In this document: in pieces, positions 15,273 to 23,802 of the stretch
How the letters are laid out: each line of letters opens with the position of its first letter
Position numbering within the stretch: the first letter of the stretch is position 1
Assembly: GCF_023913755.1 (NCBI RefSeq)
Contig: NZ_JAMXBJ010000050.1
Span: 496,001 to 560,000, forward strand
Reading direction: 5' to 3'
DNA length: 64,000 nt
Source: Pseudarthrobacter cellobiosi
Lineage (GTDB): Bacteria; Actinomycetota; Actinomycetes; Actinomycetales; Micrococcaceae
Made by a program: the position numbers and the translations under genes
The notes under the pieces: model-generated
The model's database searches: none
What the model was told of the DNA's origin: nothing
The model's input: the letters and a program-made list of their open reading frames with translations, nothing else

Positions 15273-17264
15273 CTACTTTGAATCCTCCGACGCAGCATCG
15301 AAGGTCTTCTTCCACGACTCCATCGAGCTGACCTCGGCAACGGCGTTGCGGTACTGCTCGGCCAGCCGATCCCACTCGCGGAAAAGCCTTACATGCAGGC
15401 GGGTGGCTTCTGTCAGCATCGATTTCAGCTTTTTCGGGTCGCGCTGATACCACGAAGCGCCAGTTCCTTCGGCGTTGGAGACCACCACGCTGTCGTAGTG
15501 GGCAACCCTGAACCAACGGTTATCCCGGTGGGCGAGATATCCCTGGGGCCGCTCGGCACTTTCCGGACCCGGCGCCTTGATCAGCTGCCGCGCAACAGTC
15601 TTGATGCCCCACGGGATCAGGTCCTTCTTGCTTGGCATCCCGACGACGGTGCCTCCCATCGGTCCGCGCCCCAGTTTCGGAGCGGGGAAGTCATCAACGT
15701 CGTCCTTCAGTTGGGCGTCGGGATAGGAAGCCTTCAGCGCGTTGATTTCCGGCAGCTTAGTGCCGAGTACCCGGTGGAGGTCCTCGGGCCCCTTGAAGAG
15801 GTCTTTCAAGGCCTCGATGCGGCCGTGTTCGGTGAAGTACTGCATCGAGACCAGGTGCTTGACATCTGACTGGACCGATTCCCGCAGTACGCGCCCACCC
15901 TTGGGATAGGGGCTGTGGATCAGCGTGGTGATCAGGCGGTTGCGCTCGTGGAAGTACGCCTGCCATCCCACTAGGTCGTCCTTGTCGATCCATGAAACAT
16001 GCCACACAGCAGCGCCGGGAAGAGACACCGTGGCGAATCCGGCCTCCCGCGCGCGAAGCCCATATTCGGCGTCGTCCCACTTAATGAAGAGCGGCAGTGA
16101 AAGACCGATCTCCCGGATGACCTCGGTGGGAATCAGGCACATCCACCAGCCGTTGTAGTCCACATCCACTCGCCGGTGCAGCCAAGCCGTCTGGCGGAGG
16201 TTTGCGATGCTGAAGTCGTGGCGTACTTCCATGTCCGCGTGGGGCAGGGCCGGGACGATCCGGAACGGATCAACAACCTCGCCGAATGTGTGGAGCACAC
16301 TTCGGTTGTAGAGGTCGAACATATGCCCGCCGACAATGGTCGGCTTCTTGCAGTGGTCGGCGAAGGTCAGCAGCCGCACGATGCTTTCCGGCTCCACGAC
16401 AATGTCGTCGTCAAGGAGCAGTACGTAGTCGCTGCCGTTCTCAACGGACTCGTACATCCCGCGCGCGAAGCCACCGGATCCACCAAGGTTCGCTTGGTTG
16501 ATGATCCTCAGCTTTCCGCCCAACGATTCCTTGACGGCGGTGAAGCCATCCTGTGCCTCGACCTTTTGTGTCCCCTGGTCCACGATCAGGATCTCCTTGA
16601 CGTTCTCAAGGACATCAGGATTCTCTGCGAGGATGCGGGCGTTGTTCAGGCAGAAATCAGGCTTGTTCATCGTGGTGATCTGGAGAGTGACCTGGCCTTT
16701 GGATTCGCGGCTGGACTCGGCCTGCCACTCACCGTTCTCCAACAGGAGCTCTCCGGAACTTGCGGCCAGATCAAACCAGTACCAGCCGCCGTCGCCGAAC
16801 GGCTTCAACGTGAGGTCAAAGACAGACGTTGCGTCTCCGTCGACATGTTTGCCGTCAACGCGCTGAACCGACCCGCGCGCATTGGATTTGTACACAGTGA
16901 CAGTTCCCGTGCCGCTGGTGCGGACGACAAGGCGTACGTCCCGGACCGAGGTCCAGCGCTTCCAGTAGCTGGCAGGAAACGCGTTGAAGTAGGTGCCAAA
17001 CGACATCTGCTCACCCGAACGGACACGCATCGACTGCCTCGTCAGCAGGTCCTCGAAGTGCGCCTCACGGCTGCCGGAGCTGAACATCTGCAGCTTCTGT
17101 TCCGGGAGCTTGGGTGTGCGGGCCAGTTCGTCATTCTCCCGAAGCCTGATCCCGCTGGCCGTTCCGGCATCAACGTACAGCGAAACAGTGTCCATCTGGT
17201 CGCCGGACGGTAGGATCACGCGCTGCAAAGTTGACCATGTGTTCGCCGATGCAGTCTCGCTCAT
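15273..17264 (-). CDS. glfT2: Galactofuranosyltransferase GlfT2-like polymerase
   Basis: 663 residues, close to the 637 of mycobacterial GlfT2. An N-terminal beta-sandwich region includes the family marker TYFNAFPASYWKRWT (about 91-105). The GT-A domain shows TTMNKPDFC, IVDQGTQ, QANLGGSGGFARGM, LLLDDDIVVEPES (metal-binding Asp at about 285-287), FIKWDDAEYGLR (about 394-403, catalytic acidic pair) and AVWHVSW (metal His about 422). The C-terminal part is largely helical. The enzyme adds galactofuranose units from UDP-Galf to a lipid-linked chain in the cytoplasm. Its ATG overlaps the glf stop by four bases (ATGA) and the permease follows directly. No separate GlfT1-type initiator is evident next to it. 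Confidence 0.93.
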   Translation of the reverse strand: MSETASANTWSTLQRVILPSGDQMDTVSLYVDAGTASGIRLRENDELARTPKLPEQKLQMFSSGSREAHFEDLLTRQSMRVRSGEQMSFGTYFNAFPASYWKRWTSVRDVRLVVRTSGTGTVTVYKSNARGSVQRVDGKHVDGDATSVFDLTLKPFGDGGWYWFDLAASSGELLLENGEWQAESSRESKGQVTLQITTMNKPDFCLNNARILAENPDVLENVKEILIVDQGTQKVEAQDGFTAVKESLGGKLRIINQANLGGSGGFARGMYESVENGSDYVLLLDDDIVVEPESIVRLLTFADHCKKPTIVGGHMFDLYNRSVLHTFGEVVDPFRIVPALPHADMEVRHDFSIANLRQTAWLHRRVDVDYNGWWMCLIPTEVIREIGLSLPLFIKWDDAEYGLRAREAGFATVSLPGAAVWHVSWIDKDDLVGWQAYFHERNRLITTLIHSPYPKGGRVLRESVQSDVKHLVSMQYFTEHGRIEALKDLFKGPEDLHRVLGTKLPEINALKASYPDAQLKDDVDDFPAPKLGRGPMGGTVVGMPSKKDLIPWGIKTVARQLIKAPGPESAERPQGYLAHRDNRWFRVAHYDSVVVSNAEGTGASWYQRDPKKLKSMLTEATRLHVRLFREWDRLAEQYRNAVAEVSSMESWKKTFDAASEDSK

Positions 17265-18448
17265 GCGTCCACTCCTCCACTTTCAAGCTTGGCGCCGCCT
17301 TCAAAATGCGGCCGGATCTGGTTGTCGAACATGGTCAGGGCCGAGCCGATGGCCATGTGCATATCGAGGTATTTGTAGGTGCCCAAACGTCCGCCAAAGA
17401 GAACGTCCTTCTCTGCTGCAGCAAGATCGCGGTACTTGAGAAGGCGTTCCCGGTCCGTGGGCGTGTTGATCGGGTAATAGGGCTCGTCGCCCTTTTCTGC
17501 GGCACGGGAGAACTCCCGCATGATGACGGTCTTCTCCGTCTGGTACTCACGCTCGGGGTGGAAGTGGCGGGGCTCGATGATACGCGTGTAGGCCACATCG
17601 GCGTCGTTGTAGTTGACCACCGACGTTCCCTGGAAGTCGCCGACGTCGAGCACTTCCTTTTCGAAGTCGATGGTTCGCCACGAGAGGTCGCCTTCGGCGA
17701 AATCGAAGTAGAGGTCAACCGGACCCGTATAGATCACGGGGATGTTCCCGACGACCTTGTTCTTGCTGTACTCGTGCGACTCGTCGAAGAAGTCGGTGTT
17801 GAGCCGGACTTCGATGTTCGGGTGTTCCGCCATCTTTTCGATCCAGGCCGTGTAGCCGTTGGTCGGCAGGCCCTCGTACTTGTCGTTGAAGTACCGGTTG
17901 TCGTAGTTGTAGCGCACAGGCAGCCTGGAGATGATGCCGGCGGGCAGGTCCTTGGGATCGGTCTGCCACTGCTTGCCGGTGTAGTGCTTGATGAACGCCT
18001 CGTAGAGCGGCCGTCCGATGAGCTGGATGCCCTTGTCGTTCAGGTTCTGCGGATCCGTCCCGGCGAGTTCGCCAGCCTGTTCCTGGATCAGAGCCTGCGC
18101 CTGACCTGGTGTCAGGTTGGCGCGGAAGAACTGGTTGATGGTGGCCAGGTTGATGGGCAGGGAGTAGACCTCGCCCTTGTGCACGCCATAGACCTTGTGG
18201 ACATAGTTCGTGAAGGTGGTGAACCGGTTCACGTACTCCCACACGCGCTCGTTCGACGTGTGGAACAGGTGCGCGCCGTAGCGGTGCACTTCGATCCCGG
18301 TCTGTTCTTCCTTTTCGCTGTACGCGTTCCCACCAATGTGGTGGCGGCGGTCGAGGACAACCACCTTCAAGCCGAGCTCAGTGGCGGCCTGTTCTGCGAT
18401 TGTCAGGCCGAAAAAGCCCGACCCTACGATGACGAGGTCAGCGGTCAC
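17261..18448 (-). CDS. glf: UDP-galactopyranose mutase Glf
   Basis: 395 residues, matching the family (about 390-400). It converts UDP-galactopyranose to UDP-galactofuranose with reduced FAD. The sequence shows the dinucleotide loop LVIVGSGFFG (residues 5-14), RRHHIGGNAYSE, YGAHLFHTSNERVWEYVNRF, NYDNRYFNDKYEGLP and the C-terminal GGRLGTYKYLDMHMAI. Active-site arginines and tyrosines of the family appear in place. The frame runs open to 18616, but GTG at 18448 is chosen: GGAG lies about 6 bases upstream, and the protein then begins right at the Rossmann strand, as in known enzymes. First gene of the glf-glfT2-wzm-wzt operon, so it provides the donor for the next gene. Its promoter should lie in the 246 bases separating it from the divergent FtsK-like gene. 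Confidence 0.96.
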   Translation of the reverse strand: MTADLVIVGSGFFGLTIAEQAATELGLKVVVLDRRHHIGGNAYSEKEEQTGIEVHRYGAHLFHTSNERVWEYVNRFTTFTNYVHKVYGVHKGEVYSLPINLATINQFFRANLTPGQAQALIQEQAGELAGTDPQNLNDKGIQLIGRPLYEAFIKHYTGKQWQTDPKDLPAGIISRLPVRYNYDNRYFNDKYEGLPTNGYTAWIEKMAEHPNIEVRLNTDFFDESHEYSKNKVVGNIPVIYTGPVDLYFDFAEGDLSWRTIDFEKEVLDVGDFQGTSVVNYNDADVAYTRIIEPRHFHPEREYQTEKTVIMREFSRAAEKGDEPYYPINTPTDRERLLKYRDLAAAEKDVLFGGRLGTYKYLDMHMAIGSALTMFDNQIRPHFEGGAKLESGGVDA

Positions 18449-18694
18449 AAAATCTCCAGTTTCGAGTGAGGGCAGCACAACGCAGTGCATTGTCTGCGGT
18501 TCCAGCCTACCCGAGACACTGTCGTGACCGTCCAATCCGGAGGCTCGCCTACCGCAGCTGCTGTACCCCGTGGCGGTCGCCGATCGGCGCGCGGAGGCGC
18601 TCCCGCCCTTATCCACATACGGCCTTCACCCCCGCGACACCCGCCTGCATGATGGCTAGCTTAAAGACAAGCTGACCGTTAGGACCTTCGCATC

Positions 18695-21600
18695 ATGCCG
18701 CTGCACTGCACGCTCGTTCGGAGCCCGGGCGCAGCTCTGCAGGAATCGCCCGTGGAACTGACCGTTGAGGGTCCTTGCGGGGCGGCCGGCGCGGAACTGC
18801 AGGCAGCGCTGGCCTGCAGGTTTGGGACGGGCACAGTGAGCGTCAACGACCGGGATGTCAGTTCGCTCACGCTCGGACAGCCTCCGCTGGTCAACGGAGC
18901 CACGCTCGTTGATGGAGCGGGCCTGACGGCGCGCAGGTCCCGGCCACGCGGCTCCGAAACTCCGGCGTCACTGGCATTGGCCGTCCACAGCGGTTCCGGC
19001 GCGGGGACAGTTGTGCCGCTGCGGCGCGGCACGTACACAATCGGCCGCAGCAATGCCGACATTCTCATCCCAGACGCCGACGTTTCGCGGGCCCATGCAC
19101 ACCTGGTGGTCACCGAGACAGCCATCACGATTGTTGATCTGGACAGCGCCAACGGCACCGATGTGGACGGCGAGCGCGTGCGGAATGCCGTGATTTCGAC
19201 GGGCTCCACCATTCGTTGCGGCAACTCCACCATGTCGTTGGTGTTCCTTGAGCGTTCGCGTGACGGCTTGGCCGACGCGGGGACGGATGTCCATGAGACG
19301 TTGGTTGTCAGCCGCCGAGACGATCCCACGAACCGCGCGGCGCTGCTCCTGACGGCCGTGCTGCCAGTGGTCATCGGCGTAGGGCTTGCCGTCGTGACCG
19401 GAATGTGGATGTTCCTGGCCTTCACGGCCGTCTCCGCGATCTCCATCCTCGTGCCCGTGATCGCTGGGCGCAGGCAACGCCGCGAACTGGCTGCCGCGGT
19501 CAGGGCTGCCGTCACCCAAGACCAGGAACGACGACGGCGGGCCGCGCCGCCGCTCTCGGACCTGACCATCGGGGATACAACAGGAAGGGATCGGGCCGGG
19601 CCGGCCACCAACGAGGGCATCTGGCTGCGGCTGGGCCAGGCAATCCAGCCGGCCAACCTCCGGTTCGAGCCCACGGATCCGGGCCGTGCAATTCCTTCGG
19701 CCGGTATGCTGCCACTTGCGCTGAGTCCGGCCAAGCCCGTCACCAGCATCCTCGGGCCACGTGCCTCCGTTGACGGGCTGGTTCGCTCACTCCTGATGCA
19801 GCTCGCGGCATATCCCCTGGGCCGGAATACCCGGGTGGTTGTGCATGGCAATGCGGAGCTGCTCCCCTTCACCGCACGATATCTGGACCGCGTCACGCTT
19901 TCCAGTAACGCCAGGACCATCGGAACCTTGCTCGAACAAGGCTTCGGACCTGCTCCAGCACACGGCCTGCTCCTTCTCAGGGACGGCACGGAGTCCTCGG
20001 CCCGAATCACAGCAACGGCCTTGGAACACGGGTGGCAGGTCATCCATGCCCCCGAAGGCGGGTCCATACTGACGACAGCTCACGTGGAACTCGGTGAACG
20101 CTCGTCTGTGTTCTATGACGGTGATGACAGCATCCAATTCGCTCCCGATCTGGCCCCCATTAACGTCTTTAACAGCTTTTGCCGTCGGCTGGCGGGGGAG
20201 GCAAACCAGACCGGCGGTGCGGTAGGGACCATCCCCACGTCCTGCCGGCTCGAAGAACTGCTGCCCTACTCCACTTCCGACACATCCCGAAGATGGTTAG
20301 CAAACAGCAGCCGACCCGGGCTAGCCTTTCCCATCGGGCGTGGCCTTGAGGGTGTCCGGACACTCGATCTCCAAAACGACGGACCCCACCTGATGGTCGC
20401 CGGGACCACTGGCTCAGGAAAATCCGAACTCCTGCGCAGCATCACGGTTGCTCTCGCCCTCAGCTACGCGCCGGACCGCATCAACTTCCTCTTTGTGGAT
20501 TTCAAGGGCGGCTCCGGACTCGGACCCCTGACCGGGCTCCCGCACTGTGTGGGTATGCTCACCGACCTGAGCAGCCATGAGCTCGAACGCGCCCTGCAGT
20601 CCCTCCGCGCCGAGATCAAATTCCGGGAACAGAGCCTTGCGGCAGTTCAGGCACCGGACCTGACGTCATTCCGGGCAACGTCGGCGGGCCGCGCGTCGCC
20701 GCTCCCCCATCTTGTAATTGTCATAGATGAATTCCGGATGCTGGTGGAGGATGCTCCCGAATCGCTCCGGGAATTGATGAGGATCGCCGCCATCGGCCGT
20801 TCCTTGGGCATCCACCTGATCATGGCCACGCAACGGCCCCAGGGCGCGCTGACGGCCGACATCCGCGCCAACGTCACCACCAGCATCGCGTTGCGCGTCC
20901 AGTCGGAGATGGAATCCGTGGACATCATCAATTCGAAAGCCGCGGCCGGGATCAGCGTCGATACTCCGGGCCGGGCTTACCTGGCCCGCGGAACGGAGGC
21001 TCCGCTGGAGTTCCAGGCCGGATCCCTGACAGCCGGAGCCATCCGATCCGAACCCGCCGGAATCTCGGTATGGTTGGCCTCCGAGTACATCGATGCCCCT
21101 GCAGTGCTGGGGCATTCCGGATCCGCCGGCCATGAACCGACGCCTGCCGAGGCAACCGCCCCGTTGACAGCTTCCATGTCCGCGTTGTGGGAGACCATGA
21201 ACCGTCCGGCCATCCGGAAGCCGATTGCTGCACCGCTCCCCCGTCTCCTCCCCGAACCTGCAGCCTCGTCTACCCCCGGGACCGTAGAAGGCGACGCTGA
21301 CGACGACGATGGCGCCAGTGACAGGACCAAGGCCGACGCCGGCGCCACCAGCTGGTCCGTAACGCTCGGCCTGATGGACCTGCCCGCCGAACAGCGAACC
21401 GCACCCTTGATCTGGGAACCTGCCGGCCACGGACACCTGGCCCTTGTTGGCGGACCGGAATCAGGAGTGCCCGAGGCCATCCGGCTGGCAGTCCTCGGCT
21501 TGGCATCCCACGCCCGCGAATCCCACTTGTATGTGTTGGACCCGGACAGTTCGTTCGTGGGGTTGGCTTCCCACTGCCGGGTGGGCGCCACGGCAGGACT

Positions 21601-22765
21601 GCACGAGCTTCGCCGTGCCGTACGCATCCTGGAGCGTCTGGCACGGGAGCAGTCACTCCGGCTGGGACGTCCCGCCGCTGACGACGACATACCGCTCGTG
21701 CTCGTGATCGCTGGCTGGGGATCCTGGCTCTCGGCCTTCCGTGCCGGGCCGTTGGCGTGGGCCGAGGACGTTCTCCATGACCTTGTCCGTGATGGAAGCC
21801 GGGCCGGTATCACGGTGATCATCTCAGGACAGCGGGAACTGGTCACTTCCAGGTTCTTCGCAGCCGTTCCCAACCGCGTGTACTTCCCGACCGGATCCAG
21901 CGACGACAGCCGGATTGCCTGGCCGAAACTGCCTCCGACAGCGCCCGCGGTGGGAAGGGGCGTCGCTGTGGGCGCGCTGTCGGGTGGAAGAACTGCAGTC
22001 TGCCAGTTCTACACGGCTGCCGGCGCTGAGGCCGCGGATCCGGGGGTAGCCCAAGCGCCGGAGCCTTCCCTGCGGCGTCGACCATTCCGCGTGGAGCCCC
22101 TGCCGGCCGTGGTTCCTGCGGCCCGGATCCTGAACCGGGCGGCCCCTCAGATCCCGGCTGGACTGAAAGGCAGGATCCCACTGGGGCAGCGCGTCCTCCG
22201 CATCGGCGTGGGCGGCGACGAACTTGAACCGATATCCGTCCGGGCGCCTGCGGGTGGAGTACTGGCCGTGCTGGGCGGCCCGGCGTCGGGCAAGTCGTCT
22301 TTTCTCCGGCTCCTGCCAAAGATCAACCCTGAAGCAGGACCGTGGCTTATGCCGGAGCAGGACACCGAACCGGGTGCCTATTGGTCCGGGATCCTGCGCC
22401 AAGCCACCACGGGCGGTCTGGAACGAAACTCGGTGGCTTTGGTTGACGATGCGGACCTGTTGCCGCAGGACATCACCCGCGACCTTGCCGACCTCAACAC
22501 GCTCGGAATCACGGTGGTGATGACCGCGGGGTACAGTCCGATACTCGCCCAGCGGGTTCCACTGGCGCTCCAGGCGCGAAACCTGGGCTGCGGCATCCTG
22601 ATCGCGCCCCGGACCTTTATGGACGGCGACCTCTTTGGGGTCCGCTTCGAGGCGGATCCCAACCCGCCACCGGGACGGAGCGTTCTCATCCAGAACGGCC
22701 GCGCGACGGCCGTCCAGATGGGCTGGGTACCGCCGGATCAGTCGCTGGACGGATTGGCCGCCTAG
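18695..22765 (+). CDS. FHA-FtsK/SpoIIIE-type ATPase resembling EssC/EccC, orphan
   Basis: 1356 residues. In order: a short beta-rich, YukD-like segment (about 1-80), an FHA phosphothreonine-binding domain (about 93-188: TYTIGRSNADILI, VSRAHAHL, DSANGTDVDGERV), two membrane helices (about 214-257), then three FtsK-type ATPase modules. Module 1 has Walker A AGTTGSGKSELL (569-580) and Walker B VIVIDEF, with VDFKGGSGLG and MATQRPQG. Module 2 (about 905 onward) has GGPESGVPEA where a P-loop should be and seems inactive. Module 3 keeps GGPASGKSSFL near 1195. This is the build of type VII secretion motor proteins (EssC has N-terminal FHA domains). No WXG100 protein, EccB/D/E or YukC is next to it. 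The ATG has AGGA 9 bases upstream. Confidence 0.85.
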   Translation: MPLHCTLVRSPGAALQESPVELTVEGPCGAAGAELQAALACRFGTGTVSVNDRDVSSLTLGQPPLVNGATLVDGAGLTARRSRPRGSETPASLALAVHSGSGAGTVVPLRRGTYTIGRSNADILIPDADVSRAHAHLVVTETAITIVDLDSANGTDVDGERVRNAVISTGSTIRCGNSTMSLVFLERSRDGLADAGTDVHETLVVSRRDDPTNRAALLLTAVLPVVIGVGLAVVTGMWMFLAFTAVSAISILVPVIAGRRQRRELAAAVRAAVTQDQERRRRAAPPLSDLTIGDTTGRDRAGPATNEGIWLRLGQAIQPANLRFEPTDPGRAIPSAGMLPLALSPAKPVTSILGPRASVDGLVRSLLMQLAAYPLGRNTRVVVHGNAELLPFTARYLDRVTLSSNARTIGTLLEQGFGPAPAHGLLLLRDGTESSARITATALEHGWQVIHAPEGGSILTTAHVELGERSSVFYDGDDSIQFAPDLAPINVFNSFCRRLAGEANQTGGAVGTIPTSCRLEELLPYSTSDTSRRWLANSSRPGLAFPIGRGLEGVRTLDLQNDGPHLMVAGTTGSGKSELLRSITVALALSYAPDRINFLFVDFKGGSGLGPLTGLPHCVGMLTDLSSHELERALQSLRAEIKFREQSLAAVQAPDLTSFRATSAGRASPLPHLVIVIDEFRMLVEDAPESLRELMRIAAIGRSLGIHLIMATQRPQGALTADIRANVTTSIALRVQSEMESVDIINSKAAAGISVDTPGRAYLARGTEAPLEFQAGSLTAGAIRSEPAGISVWLASEYIDAPAVLGHSGSAGHEPTPAEATAPLTASMSALWETMNRPAIRKPIAAPLPRLLPEPAASSTPGTVEGDADDDDGASDRTKADAGATSWSVTLGLMDLPAEQRTAPLIWEPAGHGHLALVGGPESGVPEAIRLAVLGLASHARESHLYVLDPDSSFVGLASHCRVGATAGLHELRRAVRILERLAREQSLRLGRPAADDDIPLVLVIAGWGSWLSAFRAGPLAWAEDVLHDLVRDGSRAGITVIISGQRELVTSRFFAAVPNRVYFPTGSSDDSRIAWPKLPPTAPAVGRGVAVGALSGGRTAVCQFYTAAGAEAADPGVAQAPEPSLRRRPFRVEPLPAVVPAARILNRAAPQIPAGLKGRIPLGQRVLRIGVGGDELEPISVRAPAGGVLAVLGGPASGKSSFLRLLPKINPEAGPWLMPEQDTEPGAYWSGILRQATTGGLERNSVALVDDADLLPQDITRDLADLNTLGITVVMTAGYSPILAQRVPLALQARNLGCGILIAPRTFMDGDLFGVRFEADPNPPPGRSVLIQNGRATAVQMGWVPPDQSLDGLAA

Positions 22766-22781
22766 ATGGCCGGCAACACGC

Positions 22782-23219
22782 CTAGAACGCCGGAGGCGAA
22801 TCGCCTGTCCGGGATGCGTAGCTGATGACGCGTTTGTCGAACAGGAGCACTATGGCCGCAAGTGCCGGCGCCACCATGGCGATCCCCGCCCAGATAACGC
22901 CGCCGGTAAGGGTCGGGACGCCGATAGTCAGGACAAACAGCTGGGCCACCAGCGCCGCTGCCCTCGTCCACCGCCGCCCACGGAAGAGGAAGTGCCCCAC
23001 CGAATAGAGCCAGGCCGAGAAAGCGAGCAAGAGGACCAGAGTAAATACGGCTCCCCAAAAAGACAGGACCGGTGCACCGGTCAGGAGTTCGTAGCCGTAC
23101 CAGGCGGCGGCAACCAATAGCGCGGTGGCCTCGGCGGCAACAACAAGGGCTATCGCCACAATGCCGTGCGGGCGCGTGGATGGCGACGGATCTGCAGGGT
23201 TCGTGGGGGGTCTTGACAC
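22782..23219 (-). CDS. Small four-helix membrane protein, unknown function
   Basis: 145 residues from GTG 23219, with four hydrophobic segments (about 20-43, 53-75, 85-105 and 108-128) separated by short Arg-rich loops (RGRRWTR), a proline/serine-rich N-terminus and a polar C-terminal tail ending SRTGDSPPAF. No known domain is recognised; small proteins of this build are widespread in Micrococcaceae. It converges on the FtsK-like gene with only 16 bases between stops, and its start faces the whiB1 upstream region. An alternative frame over the same DNA (22762-23265) lacks hydrophobic periodicity and is not accepted. Confidence 0.7.
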   Translation of the reverse strand: MSRPPTNPADPSPSTRPHGIVAIALVVAAEATALLVAAAWYGYELLTGAPVLSFWGAVFTLVLLLAFSAWLYSVGHFLFRGRRWTRAAALVAQLFVLTIGVPTLTGGVIWAGIAMVAPALAAIVLLFDKRVISYASRTGDSPPAF

Positions 23220-23361
23220 ACTGGCACCCTACCGGAGATAGTCGGACAGTGGCGGGGGTCGGCAATGCCCGTGTGATGTATCGCTCAGCTATCCGGGGAT
23301 TTCAAGCTGTATTACCCCTTGTTTACACAGCGTTAACATGACAGGCTTGACTGAGATGACC

Positions 23362-23385
23362 AAGGGGGCCCCTCAGGGCCCTTTT
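23362..23385 (+). terminator. Terminator-like hairpin with U-rich tail in the whiB1 leader
   Basis: AAGGGGGCCC (23362-23371) pairs with GGGCCCTTTT (23376-23385), with two G-U wobbles and a 4-base loop, and is followed by CCTTT. It has the form of an intrinsic terminator on the plus strand, yet no plus-strand gene ends nearby. The only downstream gene is whiB1, 66 bases on. It may be an attenuator or may shield whiB1 from read-through of the FtsK-like gene. Confidence 0.5.
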
Positions 23386-23399
23386 CCTTTGTAGCTACT

Positions 23400-23415
23400 A
23401 GTGAATTATTTCACA
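23400..23415. promoter_or_regulatory. Crp/GlxR-type operator upstream of whiB1
   Basis: AGTGAATTATTTCACA fits the actinobacterial Crp/GlxR consensus TGTGA-NNTANN-TCACA at every fixed position except the first base. Its centre is about 43 bases before the whiB1 ATG. In M. tuberculosis whiB1 is known to be controlled by the cAMP receptor protein Rv3676, so the location agrees with established biology. Confidence 0.7.
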
Positions 23416-23450
23416 AACGGCTTATCCCAGAATTGGAGCAACTGATCAGC

Positions 23451-23699
23451 ATGGATTGGCGTAACCGCGCGGCGTGCCTCGACAAGGACCCGGAACTGTT
23501 TTTCCCCGTAGGAAACACAGGGCCTGCCCTCCTCCAGATTGAGGAAGCCAAAAGCGTTTGCCGCCGCTGCCCCGTCGTTGACACGTGCCTCCAGTGGGCT
23601 CTCGAGTCCGGCCAGGACGCCGGCGTCTGGGGCGGCATGAGCGAAGACGAGCGCCGCGCCCTTAAGCGCCGCGCCGCACGCGCCCGCCGCGCCTCCTAG
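23451..23699 (+). CDS. whiB1: WhiB1-type iron-sulfur transcription factor
   Basis: 82 residues beginning MDWRNRAACLDKDPELFFPV. The four cluster-binding cysteines are present: one in RAACLDKD, two in VCRRCPV (Cys-X2-Cys) and one in DTCLQWAL. The turn GVWGGMSEDERR and a basic tail RRAARARR for DNA contact follow. This is the WhiB1 pattern (length, FFPVGN near the first Cys), the essential NO-responsive WhiB protein of actinobacteria. It binds a 4Fe-4S cluster and the primary sigma factor. A TTG 6 codons earlier is open, but ATG 23451 gives the conserved MDWR start. Convergent with pdtaS, as in M. tuberculosis (Rv3219/Rv3220c). Probable control by the Crp/GlxR site just upstream. Confidence 0.95.
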   Translation: MDWRNRAACLDKDPELFFPVGNTGPALLQIEEAKSVCRRCPVVDTCLQWALESGQDAGVWGGMSEDERRALKRRAARARRAS

Positions 23700-23739
23700 G
23701 CTCGGTCCTTAAGGCCCTAGCACCAACAGCCTCACACAA

Positions 23740-23773
23740 CGACGGCCGCAACCCTTCCGGGTTGCGGCCGTCG
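23740..23773. terminator. Bidirectional terminator hairpin between whiB1 and pdtaS
   Basis: A perfect 15-bp stem (23740-23754 with 23759-23773, arm CGACGGCCGCAACCC) has a TTCC tetraloop. It lies between the whiB1 stop at 23699 and the pdtaS stop at 23803, which are convergent. Confidence 0.8.
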
Positions 23774-23802
23774 GCAGTTAAGTCATGGGCAAGGTCCCCG
23801 GG

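Noticed and set aside
17231..18469. 412-codon open frame on the plus strand opposite glf
   Set aside because: It is a GC-bias shadow of glf, which has complete family motifs; the shadow protein has no recognisable domain.
18679..20067. 462-codon minus-strand frame opposite the FtsK-like gene
   Set aside because: Ser/Arg/Pro-rich shadow of the FHA and membrane region, with no motif.
22762..23265. 167-codon minus-strand frame overlapping the small membrane protein
   Set aside because: The alternative frame at 22782-23219 has four clear membrane helices; this one has none.
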